DNA of 64,000 nt from Spinacia oleracea (lineage: Eukaryota; Streptophyta; Magnoliopsida; Caryophyllales; Amaranthaceae): contig NC_079488.1 of the NCBI RefSeq assembly GCF_020520425.1, positions 37,749,247-37,813,246 on the forward strand. Reading direction: 5' to 3'. Below, piece by piece: positions 34,760 to 45,384 of the stretch. The notes beneath the pieces are model-generated. The model did not search any database and was not told the origin of the DNA. It saw nothing but the letters and a program-made list of their open reading frames with translations. Numbering within the stretch: position 1 is the stretch's first letter; each line of letters begins with the position of its first letter. The translations under genes and the position numbers were made by a program.

Positions 34760-36274
34760 ATGGAGTACGTTGTAATTTTTATACCCCTCTTCCCCCTTCT
34801 TCTTCTCTGTTGCTACTTCTTACGTAGAAAAAATAGGCTCCCAACAAACTGGCCTCTTTTAGGGATGTTTCCTGCAGTCCTTAAAAACGTCCATAGAATT
34901 CATGATTATTTCATTGAAGTTATGGAAAATTCTCATTCTACTTTCTTTTTTAAGGGTCCTTGGTTCACCAACATGTACGTTTTGGCTACCGTTGATCCCG
35001 CCAACGTTAACCATGTGATGAGCAAGAACTTTGGGAATTATCCAAAGGGCTCCAAGTTGAAAGAAATGTTAGATATACTTGGAGATGGTGTTGCTAATTG
35101 TGATTCTCTTGTGTGGAAATACCATCGAAAAATAGCTCAATCTTTCTTTCATCATCCAAAGTTCCATGAGTTTTTGGTCAACAATACTTGGGATAAGTTG
35201 GAGAGTGGACTTATCCCCGTCCTTGATCATGCCTCTAAGAACTCTATCGAGGTTGACTTGCAAGATTTGTTTCAAAGATTCACATTTGATACAATATGCA
35301 TCATTGCCATGGATCATGATCCGGGATCTCTATCAATCGATTCTCCTTTCATTCCATCGTCTAAAGCCTTGGATGACGTCGAAGAAGTGTTCTTCTCTCG
35401 CCATGCAGTGCCATCTTATGTTTGGAAGTTCAAGAGGTGGTTAGATATAGGAGATGAGAACAAGTATAGGAAAGCTTGGAAAATCCTCGATAACTTCATC
35501 TACAAATTCATAGCTTTGAAGAGAGAAACACTAAGTAAGGAAAAATCATCTATGGAAAATGAAGACGTCAATAATGAGGTGAGTACCGATCTACTAACGT
35601 TATATATAAAACAAGATGAAAATTATGAGGGTCCAATTGATTTTCAAAGTGAAAAGTTTTTAAGGGATACAATTTTAAATTATTTCTTAGCTGGACGCGA
35701 CACGACTAGTGCTACGTTGTCTTGGTTCTTTTACCTCCTCTTTAAAAACCCACCAGTTGCTTCTAAGATCAAAAAAGAACTAGAAAATATAACAATAAAT
35801 AGGGGGAACTTTAAAGAGGTGAGTAACAAGTTAGTGTATTTTCATAGTGCACTATGTGAGACTTTAAGATTATACCCTCCTGTTGTATTCGAGGTTAAGT
35901 CCCCTGTTGAGGCGGACATACTGCCAAGTGGTCACCATGTGAATCCTGATATGCAAATTATTTTCAATATGTATGCGATGGGAAGGATGAAATCTATATG
36001 GGGAGACGATTGTTATGAGTTTAAGCCAGAGAGATGGATATCAGAACAAGGAAAGATTAGACATGAGCCATCATACAAGTTTTTAGCCTTCAATGCTGGG
36101 CCAAGAACTTGCATAGGGAAAGACATGGCCTTTACACAAATGAAGATTATTGTCATTACCATAATTCAAAACTATGTCATAGAAGTTGTTGATGAGCATC
36201 GTGTTGTTCCAAGTATCTCTATGATTTTTCGCATGAAGTATGGGTTTAAAGTTAGAATACGTCGTTCTCGGTGA
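34760..36274 (+). CDS. Cytochrome P450, CYP96A-like (504 aa), intact
   Basis: One exon, 504 residues, the normal length. ATG 34760 is chosen because the hydrophobic anchor (YVVIFIPLFPLLLLCCYF) follows at once, as expected for an ER-bound P450. The hinge reads LPTNWPLLGMFP. The I-helix is AGRDTTSATLSW (near residue 311), the K-helix ETLR (near 367), then PERW (near 423), and the heme loop is FNAGPRTCIG with the cysteine ligand at 451. NWPLLGM and HRIHDYF point to CYP96A in the CYP86 clan, whose known members hydroxylate very-long-chain alkanes or fatty acids for cuticular wax. The substrate here is unknown. Lack of introns is usual for CYP96A. The nearby promoter holds two Stowaway MITEs and a tandem duplication. 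Confidence 0.93.
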   Translation: MEYVVIFIPLFPLLLLCCYFLRRKNRLPTNWPLLGMFPAVLKNVHRIHDYFIEVMENSHSTFFFKGPWFTNMYVLATVDPANVNHVMSKNFGNYPKGSKLKEMLDILGDGVANCDSLVWKYHRKIAQSFFHHPKFHEFLVNNTWDKLESGLIPVLDHASKNSIEVDLQDLFQRFTFDTICIIAMDHDPGSLSIDSPFIPSSKALDDVEEVFFSRHAVPSYVWKFKRWLDIGDENKYRKAWKILDNFIYKFIALKRETLSKEKSSMENEDVNNEVSTDLLTLYIKQDENYEGPIDFQSEKFLRDTILNYFLAGRDTTSATLSWFFYLLFKNPPVASKIKKELENITINRGNFKEVSNKLVYFHSALCETLRLYPPVVFEVKSPVEADILPSGHHVNPDMQIIFNMYAMGRMKSIWGDDCYEFKPERWISEQGKIRHEPSYKFLAFNAGPRTCIGKDMAFTQMKIIVITIIQNYVIEVVDEHRVVPSISMIFRMKYGFKVRIRRSR

Positions 36275-36814
36275 TTAGTACCCCGATCGAATCGTATATT
36301 GAATAATAATTGTGTATGTTAATATATTAAGTAGTTATATATTTGATAGAATATTTTATGTAATGAAAATGTTATTATGAGTAAATCTTTTCTATTACGT
36401 TTATAATACGTTAGTAAAAGTTTATTTGATTTAAGGAACTTAATTACGATGCGTAAGTTATATATCTTGCACTGAAGTGTTTTGACTCGAATGCCCATGG
36501 ATTCGGTTTAAATTATTAAATTTAAATTTATTATCACCGTTACTATACGCAACTCTTATTTACTTTAACACACCCCTGTAAAAAACCAAAAATACTCTTT
36601 ACTCTATTTTTCAATCTCTCCCGCAACTTGAATCTCTCTCTGAAGTGAAAGACTCTATACTCTCTCCCGCAATTTTCCGTTGGTTCGTAAAAATTGAAGA
36701 ATAGAAATTAAGAATTGAAGAACGAAAATTGAATATCTCTCTGAAGTCGAAAGACTCTCAAACTCCTCATACTTTTGGTTTCGTCCGTTCGTGAAAATCG
36801 AAGAACAAAAATTG
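36275..36814. other. Intergenic, 3' of the P450
   Basis: No gene. A segment of about 100 bp (ATCTCTCTCTGAAGT..GAAAGACTCT..CGTAAAAATTGAAGAA) is present twice at about 36630 and 36730. Confidence 0.6.
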
Positions 36815-38100
36815 CACTAGAGGAAAAAACATCATAAATTGCCCTTAAAGTAGGCTTATAAGTTGCCCTTCATAAGTGCCATCTATGGGGGGGTCACTTT
36901 TATAAAATTATCAAAAGTTTCCCTTAACAAGGGCAACTTATAAGCTTCACATAAGTTGCTAGCTCTTGTTGTAAACAAGGGCAACTTTTGAGTTTTTAAA
37001 AAAAGAAAAAAAGAAATCTGCAATATAATTCCTGATATTCTGCAATATAATTTCTGATTTTAAAATATAAAATTCTGCATTATAGTTTATAGAATACTGT
37101 TTCACCAAACATCAGCTTGATATTCCTAAAAAATGATATAAATTTCAAATTTTTAATAATATTACCAAATTAATTCAAATGTAATTAATTAAATCGATAA
37201 ATAACAAAATAATGTAAGAGTCATAGATAACTACAAGCCTGCTCTATTTATTACACTGAGGGTAGTTCACAATCGTTGAAATAAGTAGCCCACTTGTCTC
37301 GAACTTCATCCAACTCCTCTTTGGTAAAGGGCATCTCCCTTGGAGTTTTGAAAACCTTTAAAAGAACAACGTACATGCAAACCACTAAATTAAATTAAGT
37401 TTCACATGCGAAAACAGAAATTATATTGGTATTTTCGATCCCAAATATCAACAAATGAACCTAAGGACACTTTCTAAATCTTTTTCATGATTCATATGAT
37501 TAGTTATATGTTTATAAGACTCATTTCAAATACGTTCTTAAACATCTATCCCTTTGAGTTTTTCATACCAACATCCCAAAACTGATTAGATATTATCAAA
37601 ACTCTAAAATGTGTCTTTAAAATGTCTTCTCAACCAGTAGTTTGAGTATTTGAGAGTTTTGAAATATACATATTAATTTATTCATGAAATGAAATGAATT
37701 CTTGTACAAATATGAATCATCTTAAAATATAAGATACGAGTATGTAATGTCCTTCCAGTGGATATTATGCTATGGTCCAGAAAAACCATAAATAACGTTA
37801 TTAGCTATATTATACCTCCAAGTTGGACGATGATATTGTTATTTATCATGTATTTCCATGAAAATATATATGACCAAAGAAAGTTTGATCATTATTGATA
37901 GAAAACTACCATTTATGACCTCCAGAAGAAGGTTTATATATGTCCAATATGTATGGAAAAGTTTTGTAATATCATGTACAAGAAAATGTATTTACCTCAG
38001 GTGAAGGTAAAGTATTTTTATATTATGCATCGGGAAATTCGAAAACAAATGTATCGAATGAGATAGAGAAAAACACATGATGTTACGGGTATTATTTTCA
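36815..38100. mobile_element. CACTA element, left-end fragment
   Basis: Begins CACTAGAGGAAAAAACATC. Subterminal repeats in both orientations (AACTTATAAGTTGCCC / AAGGGCAACTTATAAGC) occupy 36835-36990. No matching right end was found, and the right limit is uncertain. It contains the exon remnant at 37251-37355. Confidence 0.5.
37251..37355 (-). pseudogene. Terminal exon remnant of a CACTA-borne gene
   Basis: Reads in 34 codons after a possible acceptor AG, with the text PFTKEELDEVRDKWATYF and a stop. It matches in pattern the plus-strand exon at 58635-58736 of the other CACTA (SEEIDVVREQWAKFF). It is therefore probably the 3' end of a gene the CACTA family itself carries. The rest of the gene was not found. 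Confidence 0.5.
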
Positions 38101-38545
38101 AAACATTGGTGATATAAATATTCACCTCATCAGTTCAAGTGGAGAATTCAAGATTCAGGTTAAGCTTTGGAGAATCAATTTTCAAGGAACTCCGTGCTGC
38201 TACATTTGAGAAGATACTCAACAATATTGGATAGATTGCACAAGAAGATCTCAATTGATGTATTCATCAAGGAGAGAAATACGCGTTCCACTCTTTTTCC
38301 CTTAACCATGATTTTGTCCCACTGGGTTTTCTTGATAAGGTTTTTAATGAGGCAACATCTCAAGCATATTATGAAGAACGATGTACTATTTTCCATTACT
38401 AGATATTTATCCCACGGGGTTTTCCCAGTGAGGTTTTAATGAGACTTAGGCCCTGTTTAGTTCACCTTATTTCAGGACCTTATTACTTATTTCAGATCTA
38501 ATCAGATCAGATCAGATCAGAAAAAATAAGTTCAGATCAGACCAG

Positions 38546-38567
38546 ATTATTATTATTATTATTGTTA

Positions 38568-38634
<67 letters not shown>

Positions 38635-38685
38635 GTTGTTGTTGTTGTTGTTGTTGTTGTTATTAATTTATTATTATTATTATTA

Positions 38686-38722
<37 letters not shown>
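38546..38722. repeat. ATT/GTT compound microsatellite
   Basis: About 25 ATT units, nine GTT units, then about 18 further ATT units with a few interruptions. Confidence 0.95.
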
Positions 38723-38723
<1 letters not shown>

Positions 38724-38879
38724 GGTATATGTTTATATCATTGTTATTATATTTAATATTTTATTACTATTATTGCTTTAATAAAAAATAATGTTGTTGT
38801 CGGTGCAATTAAAATCTATCATTTAAAGCATAAAAAAACATTAACAAAACATTCAAATTGATCATGTCCAAATTAAAAC

Positions 38880-39780
38880 CATTAAGTTCAGGTTAGAAAC
38901 GATATGATCAGGTCATGTCCATATCAGAACTGATTTTTATAGATCAGAACCATTATATATCCAGACTAGAACTGATAGGATCAGATAATATCCAAATCAT
39001 AACTGACTTGTACAGATCATGTCCAGATCATGTTCAAATCTGCAAAGATCTTGTCTACATCAGAACCGGTCCTTACAGAACCAATATGTTCAGATCAAAA
39101 CCGATTTGTACAGATCATGTCCAGATCAGAATCGATATGTCCAAATTATAACTTGTCTAGATATCGACTCTGTACAGATTATGTTCAGATTAGAATTGAT
39201 CTGCAAAGATCATGTCCAGATAAGAACTAGTCTGTACATATCATGACCTGATCAGAACTGATCTGCACAAATCATGACCAGATTAGAACTAATCTATACA
39301 GATCATGACCAGATCAGAACTGATTTGTACAAATCATGACCAGATCATAACTGATCTGTACAGATCATGTCCTGATCAGAACTGATCTATACAGATCATG
39401 TCCAAATCATGTCTAGATCAGAACTGAACTGTACATATCATTTCCAGATCAGAATTGATCTGTACAGATCATGTCCAGATCAGAACTGATCTATACAGAT
39501 CATGTCTAGATCAGAACTGAACTGTACATATCATGTCCAGATCAGAACTGATTTGTACATATCATGTCTAGATCATGTCTAGATCATAACTAAACTGTAC
39601 ATATCATGTATAGATCAGAACTACTCTGTACAGATCATGTCCAGATTAGAACTGATCATGTCCAGTTCATAACTTATATGTACAAATCATGTATAGATTA
39701 GAACCGATCTGTACATATCATATCCAGATCAAAACTTATATGTCTAGATCATAACCGATCAATCTAGATCATGTATAGGT
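38880..39780. repeat. Degenerate GATC-rich minisatellite, unit about 40 bp
   Basis: Repeats of GATCATGTCCAGATCAG followed by AACTGATCTGTACA. The core GATCTGTACAGATC is a perfect palindrome, so each unit can form a short hairpin. About 20 to 25 units of varying length. The three ORFs through it are repeat artefacts. Confidence 0.85.
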
Positions 39781-40547
39781 CTATCTAATACGGAGTATAA
39801 GGAATACGGAGTAGTTAAATCATGAGCAAAGTCAAGTAAATAATAACAATATTATAAATGTGTGTAACATTTATTTTACACGTAAGTCGTTTAATATTAA
39901 TAAATGTAGATTTTTGTTTAAACTTAATTTAGAAGAATCAGATCAGATCAGACCAGATCAGATCAGATCAGATCAGACCAGACCAGACCAGATCAGATCA
40001 GATCAGAAAAAATAAGTTCAGATCAGATCAGACCAGACCAGATCAGATCAGGAGAAATAAGGTGAACTAAACAGGGCCTTAATCTTTAATAATGGACATC
40101 CAAGGGAGAGTGTTATGAAATATTATGTGGATGCCCATTATACCCATAGTATCTTTCTGGAATATTCTAGATATTAGGGTTTATTGTTCTCCAAGCAAAC
40201 CCTATTATATTGTACGGATATTTCATGAAATGCCCATGAGTTTTGATGTAATTCAGCAAATGCCCATCAAGTTCCAATAATTCACCAAATGCCCCCTGAC
40301 AAATGACTTAATACCCAAAATACCCTTACTAATAACGGTCCGTTAGTCCGCCGTTAGTCTAGTTTCATATTTCACCAAATGCCCCTTTTTTTCAAACTAC
40401 CCCTATTATCAAACTTATTTCACCAAATGCCCCAAACTTAGAAATATGTATTCTGATGTTCCAACGGCTAGTTTTTGATGCCCCAAAGTAGCCGTTGGTC
40501 TTGCTTGGCTATAAAAACCCATTTTCAGAATGTTTCTTGTCATGTAG

Positions 40548-40976
40548 ATGTTGTTTTGCTTTGCTTTGCTAATTTCATTAGATTTGTGTCATGAGTTTTG
40601 TTTCCAAATCATCATCCACACACAATGGTCCACATACATTAGAGTACCTAACCAAGTTTGTTATTGTGGTAGGAAATTTTCCATCCGAAGCTCCGATACA
40701 ACGCTCAATCCACAAAGGTTGTACTACAAGTGTGATCCTTGCAACAATCTAAGATGGTGCAAGGGAGTAGTTGAGCAAGAAAACAGGGGGCAGCAAGGAC
40801 AACTAAGGGGAAGCTTAGACGAAGGAGAAAATGCTGAAAACAGGGGAAGCCATAAGATGGAAGAGGAATTGAAGCAAATGAAGAAAAAGCTAAAACATCA
40901 ACAAAAAGTAGTTAACGTTGTAATACAAATGGGGATATTGATGTTTGTAATCCTACTGTTTGTAATCATGAAGTAA
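40548..40976 (+). CDS. GRF-type zinc-finger protein with C-terminal membrane segment (MULE accessory ORF)
   Basis: 142 codons. Residues about 37-67 form a GRF zinc finger (CYCGRKFSIRSSDTTLNP..YYKC..C..WCKG). A charged coiled-coil stretch follows (KMEEELKQMKKKLKHQQK), then a hydrophobic C-terminal segment (VVIQMGILMFVILLFVIM) that looks like a tail anchor. The true start is uncertain, because the first 36 residues look untypical and may be an intron or an upstream exon. It converges on the transposase gene. GRF fingers bind nucleic acid; why a membrane tail is attached is unknown. Confidence 0.7.
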   Translation: MLFCFALLISLDLCHEFCFQIIIHTQWSTYIRVPNQVCYCGRKFSIRSSDTTLNPQRLYYKCDPCNNLRWCKGVVEQENRGQQGQLRGSLDEGENAENRGSHKMEEELKQMKKKLKHQQKVVNVVIQMGILMFVILLFVIMK

Positions 40977-41210
40977 ACACAATTAATGAGTAATAATATC
41001 ACATTTCATTAACTATTGTTGTTGCAAAATATGCACAAAATACCGAAATGGGAAGAAATTATGTTTAAGCTTCAAATACAAAACATTGCACCAACTAACT
41101 TTAATGTTGTTCTTAGCTTCAAAAACAAAACATTCAATATTTGCAAGATCAAAACATTTGTGCAAAAAACTACCCAAAAAAACTTATATGTTGACAGATC
41201 ATTTCCCCCC

Positions 41211-44200
41211 TCAGGCTTGCTTGGATTTCTTGCCCTTTGGTGCTGCCTTGGAAGTGCTTGCACCATCAGAGGTTGTTTTCCTCTTATTTGTTGCAGCTCT
41301 CTGTTTTGGTGGTGCCTTGGAAGTGCCTGCACCAGACTTGCAGGTCCTTGCATTGTGGCCGATCTCCTTGCATTTGCTACACTTAACTGAAGTGTGCCTC
41401 TTCCTCTTTCTAGCTTCCATGGCACCCCTCCTTCTCTGTTTTTGAGGTCTTCCAGCACCCCTCTTGATCCCAGGTGGTTTAATAGTGGGCAGTGTGGATC
41501 CAGGCCACTGAGTAGGGTCAGCCATTGGGTGCATATGCTCTGCATATGCCTGTTTATAAGCAGCACCCTTGAAATAAGTGGAAACAAAGTCCACAGGGTC
41601 AAGTCTCTGGTTGTAGATGACCCTCAAGCCATGTTTGCAGGGCATACCTAACCCCTGCCATACTCCACACCCACAGGTTCTGTTGTGTAGATTGACTGGG
41701 AACTTCACATTGCCATCCTTCACCTCAAACTCCCCACCACCACATGCAGTAGAGTAACAGAATCTGGATTCTGCACTTCTCAACTCTATTTCATGTTTGG
41801 CATAGTCTGTTAAGTGGTTAGGCTCCATGTTTGCTGCTTTATCAAACCTGACCCCAATTCTCTCCATGGACCACTCCCTTATGGCTGCAAATAAACACAT
41901 AAGAACAGTCACTGAAACTTTGACAGAAACAGCAAATGAGAAGAAAAATAGAAGACTTTACCTTCAAATAGTGACAACAAAGGTAAATCCCTGTATGGCT
42001 TGGTGAGAGCATTGAATTATTCCACATAATTAGTTGTGTTATGATCACAACACACTGCTGGATCAAACTGATGTCTTGACCACTGCTCAGTACATGTGTC
42101 CAGGTACTTTGTTGCATTTGGATCAAATTCAGTGATCTTCTCCATTGCCTTGTTGTAAACAAAGGGGTTGTAGGCATTTGCAGCTATCCCGAAGAGCTTG
42201 TGGAAAAGTTCTCCACTCCAACCTCCATTCTTGCAATTCATGTACAGATGCTGAGCACAACACCTTCTAGTGGCCCTTGGGAAGTTTTCATGAACAGCTA
42301 AATCCACCCCCTGAAATTACAAAGCAAGGCAAAGCAAAGCAAACATTTAGAGTGAATGGGCATTTGGTGAAACAATGTACTGAAGTTATTTAAACTTAGG
42401 GGTATTTGGTGAAATAACTTTAAACTTAGGGGTATTTGGTGAAAATACTTTAAACTTAGGGGTATTTGGTGAAATAACTTTAAACTTAGGGGTATTTGGT
42501 GAATTTATAAAAAGATGAATAAGAGATAAAAGTTAAGATCTTACCCTCATTCTGTCACTGATGAATGTCCAGTCATCCCTGCTGCAGCCTTCTCTCTCAA
42601 ACAGTGCCCTGAGGTTCCTCATAAAATAGTTCCAACTCTCTTGACTTTCAGTGTCAACAACCCCATAAGCCAACAAGAAGATCTCATTGTTGCCATCAAT
42701 CCCCAAGGCTGACAGAAGAATCCCCTTGAAAAACCCACTGAGGTGAGCTCCATCAATTCCTATCATTGGCCTACACCCCTTAAGAAATCCCCTTACTTGT
42801 GCACCAAAGGAAAAAAAGCAAGCCTTGAACTTTGGTTGCACATCCCCAGGATCACTATGCCATGTGATCAGTGCATAACTCCCAGGGTTAGTATCCTTTA
42901 TCATCTCTGCATACCTAGGTAGCAGTGCATAGGACTCACTAAAACTCCCATTAATAACCTCCTTAGCCAATGCTTTAACCTTGTAGAACAGTCTTGTTTT
43001 TACTTGTATCCTATACTTCTGTTGAGTCATCTTCTTCAATGTTAAGACAGGGATATCTAAGTTTGCCTCAATCTCTGGCAACAACTTCCCCACCAACCAT
43101 TTGGTGGTCACTATGGGGTTAACCTCAAGCCTACCACACTGTCTGTGCTCCCCAGTCAAGGATTTGATTGCCCTACTAAACTTATCCACCATTTTTGAGG
43201 CATGTATCCCCCAATCACAACCCTCCACTGCACAAACAACAGTGTATCTTCTACTGTCTGCCTTCTCCACACTCAACCCAAACCCTTCCTGTATGCAGTA
43301 GTCTCTTAGGACATCCAGGAAGGCCTCCCTATCTGTAAATATCAACCATGGTTCAAGCTTAATAGAACCATAGGGCTGCTCAACATATACCTTCCCATTC
43401 TTGTAATTCTTGTCCCTTTTTGAGCTCCCATCTAGACAGTCCTCAAATGACATATCATGGATGTCATCCCCCATACTTGCCAACTCCTCCTCCTCAACAA
43501 TGAAATCCCCTATGTCTGATTCATCATCACTGTCTACATCACCATCATCACTCTCAGATTCCTCAAAATCAGAATCCTCACTGTCTTCATCATCCTCACC
43601 CTCAAATATCACAGCACCACCCTTACCCTTACATGTCCTAGCTGCCCTTTTGTTTCCCATACTAGCTTTAGACACAAACTTTCCCATTTTCACCAGTGTG
43701 GGTTTCCCCACCCTAAACCCCTCAGGTCTAGCCCTTCCTGTTTTTTTGGGTTTGGTTGGAACAACTGGTTCTGGTCCAGCTTGCTCTGGTTCAGGTTGTG
43801 TGGGCTGGGGTCCTCCCTGTGTTTGTTGGGTTGTTTCTGGTTCAGGTTCAGTTTGATGTGGGGGTGTTTGTGGTGTTGTTTCTTGTGTGTTTGTGGTTTC
43901 AGTGGGTTGTGGGGGGGGGGGGGGGGGGGGGGGCAGGTTTTGGTGTCTTCTTTTTTGGGGTGAGTTTCTTCCTAGGTTTGGCCTTGGAAGGTTTCTTAGG
44001 AGGGGGAGACTCTTGCTCTGGTTCAGGTTGTGGCTGAGAAACCCCAGGAAACACCTCATCAGCATCCAGTGTGTCATAAATCCTCACATACTCAATCCCA
44101 TCATCCTCACAATCCACCACTGGAACCTCCATAGCAACTGTGTACCTAAGTTGTTCCTCCATTTCCCTCCTCAACCTCTCATTTTCTTCCTCTGCCCTCC

Positions 44201-44592
44201 TCTGTTCTTCAGCCTCTTTTTGCATCCTCAAAAGCTCTTCCTGTCTCTCCCTTAATTTTTTTTTCTTCCTCCTTTCTTTGACTCTCAATCAAGGCTACAG
44301 CAGACCTAAAAGCTACCCCAGGAGTATCTATTTCCTCTACCCACAATTCCACTGTATCCTTCCCCCTATTCCACCCCCACATTCTCATAATCACATTATC
44401 ATCTACCAATTCTACCCTCCCTTTGGGTGACTCAGTGTACAACCTAAACTTATCAGGCAAAAATACATTCTGCTTAGATGATTCCACAAATATATCTTGG
44501 AAAATGTCAATCAATTGACATCTATCAGTGTCCAGAACCCTAACATCAAAATCATGTGACTTATAGTGCAGCAACAACCATATTGCAGACAT
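41211..44592 (-). pseudogene. MULE transposase (MURA-type), decayed
   Basis: Exons 42545-44592, 41962-42310 and 41884-41211 join in phase with consensus splice sites. Start MSAIWLLLHYK at 44592. Order: a coiled-coil region (ERQEELLRMQKEAEEQ), a proline-rich and acidic linker, and a DNA-binding MuDR domain (REAFLDVLRDYCIQEG..). The MULE core has catalytic D in MIGIDGAHL and in FISDRM, then CCAQHLYMN. A SWIM finger (CGCGVWQGLGMPCKHG) and a CCHC knuckle (CSKCKEIGHNARTC) follow. Breaks: a frame change at the T9 run (44256-44264), another at the G23 run (43911-43933), and an in-frame stop at 42017-42019. The homopolymer changes could be sequence errors; the stop is more likely real. Confidence 0.85.
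42311..42544 (-). repeat. Transposase intron with repeats of the MULE terminal motif
   Basis: Five copies of GGGGTATTTGGTGAA or GGGCATTTGGTGAA (about 42356-42505), mostly separated by TAACTTTAAACTTA. The same GGGGCATTTGGTGAA word is the repeated core of the inverted terminal repeats and of the left subterminal region (40225-40440). Confidence 0.8.
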
Positions 44593-45384
44593 CCTAACAA
44601 ACAACACAACATCAACAAAAAACAAAAATTTCCATTACTAAGTTGACATGCAATACATTAAACAATTAAATCATACTTAATTTCATGAAAACGCAAACAA
44701 ACAAGTCATCTCCAACATCAAATGTCCAGAAACCCTAAACCCTAAATTTGCGCAACAGAAGTTTGTAAAAACGAAAAAAAAGTTGAGCGATTCACATTAC
44801 ATACCTTAATCGATGAGCGAGTAACCAAAGAACGCGAAATTCACCCTTGAACTTGAAATTCTACAGCTTCCTTACGCAATTCGCAAAAACCCCCTTTCTG
44901 AGAATTCGCGTGTGTTAAAAAACCCAGCAAACGACTTCTCCAACTCAATGTGCACCAAAATTTCCAGGCTTTTTGTGTGAATGATGATGCAGTTATGGTG
45001 GAAGAATGAGGAAGAACAGGGGAAAGAGTGAGAGAGAGAGAAGCAGTTTACGGGTCGCAAATTTTTTGAACTGTAGAATGGGTAACCAGGGGTAGGGATG
45101 GGTTATGGCGCCCAAAAGCAAAATAAGGGCAATATAGTAAACTACCTCTAACGGAGGAGTGTTAACGTCCGTTAACTGTGTGGGCATTTGATGATATTGT
45201 TCGATTTGTCAGGGGCATTTGGTGAATTATTGGAACTTGATGGGCATTTGGTGAATTACATCAAAACTCAGGGGCATTTCATGAAATATCCGTATATTGT
45301 ATATATATACATCATTGTTCAAGGAATAATAAACACAGTTGTTCTTTCTCAATTTATCCTCCCTTCTCTTTGTATTTCACAACA

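Larger units (their letters stand above)
38449..40078. mobile_element. PIF/Harbinger-like element filled with repeats
   Basis: Inverted ends GGCCCTGTTTAGTTCACC / GGTGAACTAAACAGGGCC flanked by TTA at 38446-38448 and 40079-40081. There is no transposase. The interior is ATT and GTT microsatellite (38546-38722), then a long GATC-rich repeat array. Confidence 0.75.
40215..45292. mobile_element. Mutator-like element (MULE), complete
   Basis: Inverted repeats of about 90 bp (CGGATATTTCATGAAATG... at 40215-40304, complement at 45203-45292) flanked by a perfect 9-bp duplication TATATTGTA (40206-40214 and 45293-45301). It encodes a MURA-type transposase on the minus strand and a GRF-zinc-finger ORF on the plus strand, convergent, as mudrA and mudrB are arranged in MuDR. 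It lies inside the copia LTR. Confidence 0.95.
38100..45384 (+). mobile_element. Copia remnant: internal tail and 3' LTR, hosting two DNA transposons
   Basis: The tail has text typical of copia 3' ends (TTTTGTCCCACTGGG..TTGATAAGG, then TTTATCCCACGGGG). A polypurine tract ATCCAAGGGAGAG (40098-40110) comes next. An LTR starting TGTTATGAAATATT (40111) and ending about 45384 (TTTCACAACA) follows. The LTR is about 187 bp once the MULE and its duplication are removed. The left limit is uncertain, and no 5' LTR or pol is in the window. Confidence 0.65.

Noticed and set aside
38880-39780. Possible CRISPR-like array of evenly spaced repeats
   Set aside because: Eukaryotic context, degenerate contiguous units with no distinct spacers, and a transposon around it. 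It is a minisatellite.
43410-44255. Plus-strand ORFs rich in Ser, Gly or Cys opposite the MULE transposase
   Set aside because: Shadows of the acidic, proline-rich transposase linker; the poly-Gly stretch is the G23 run.
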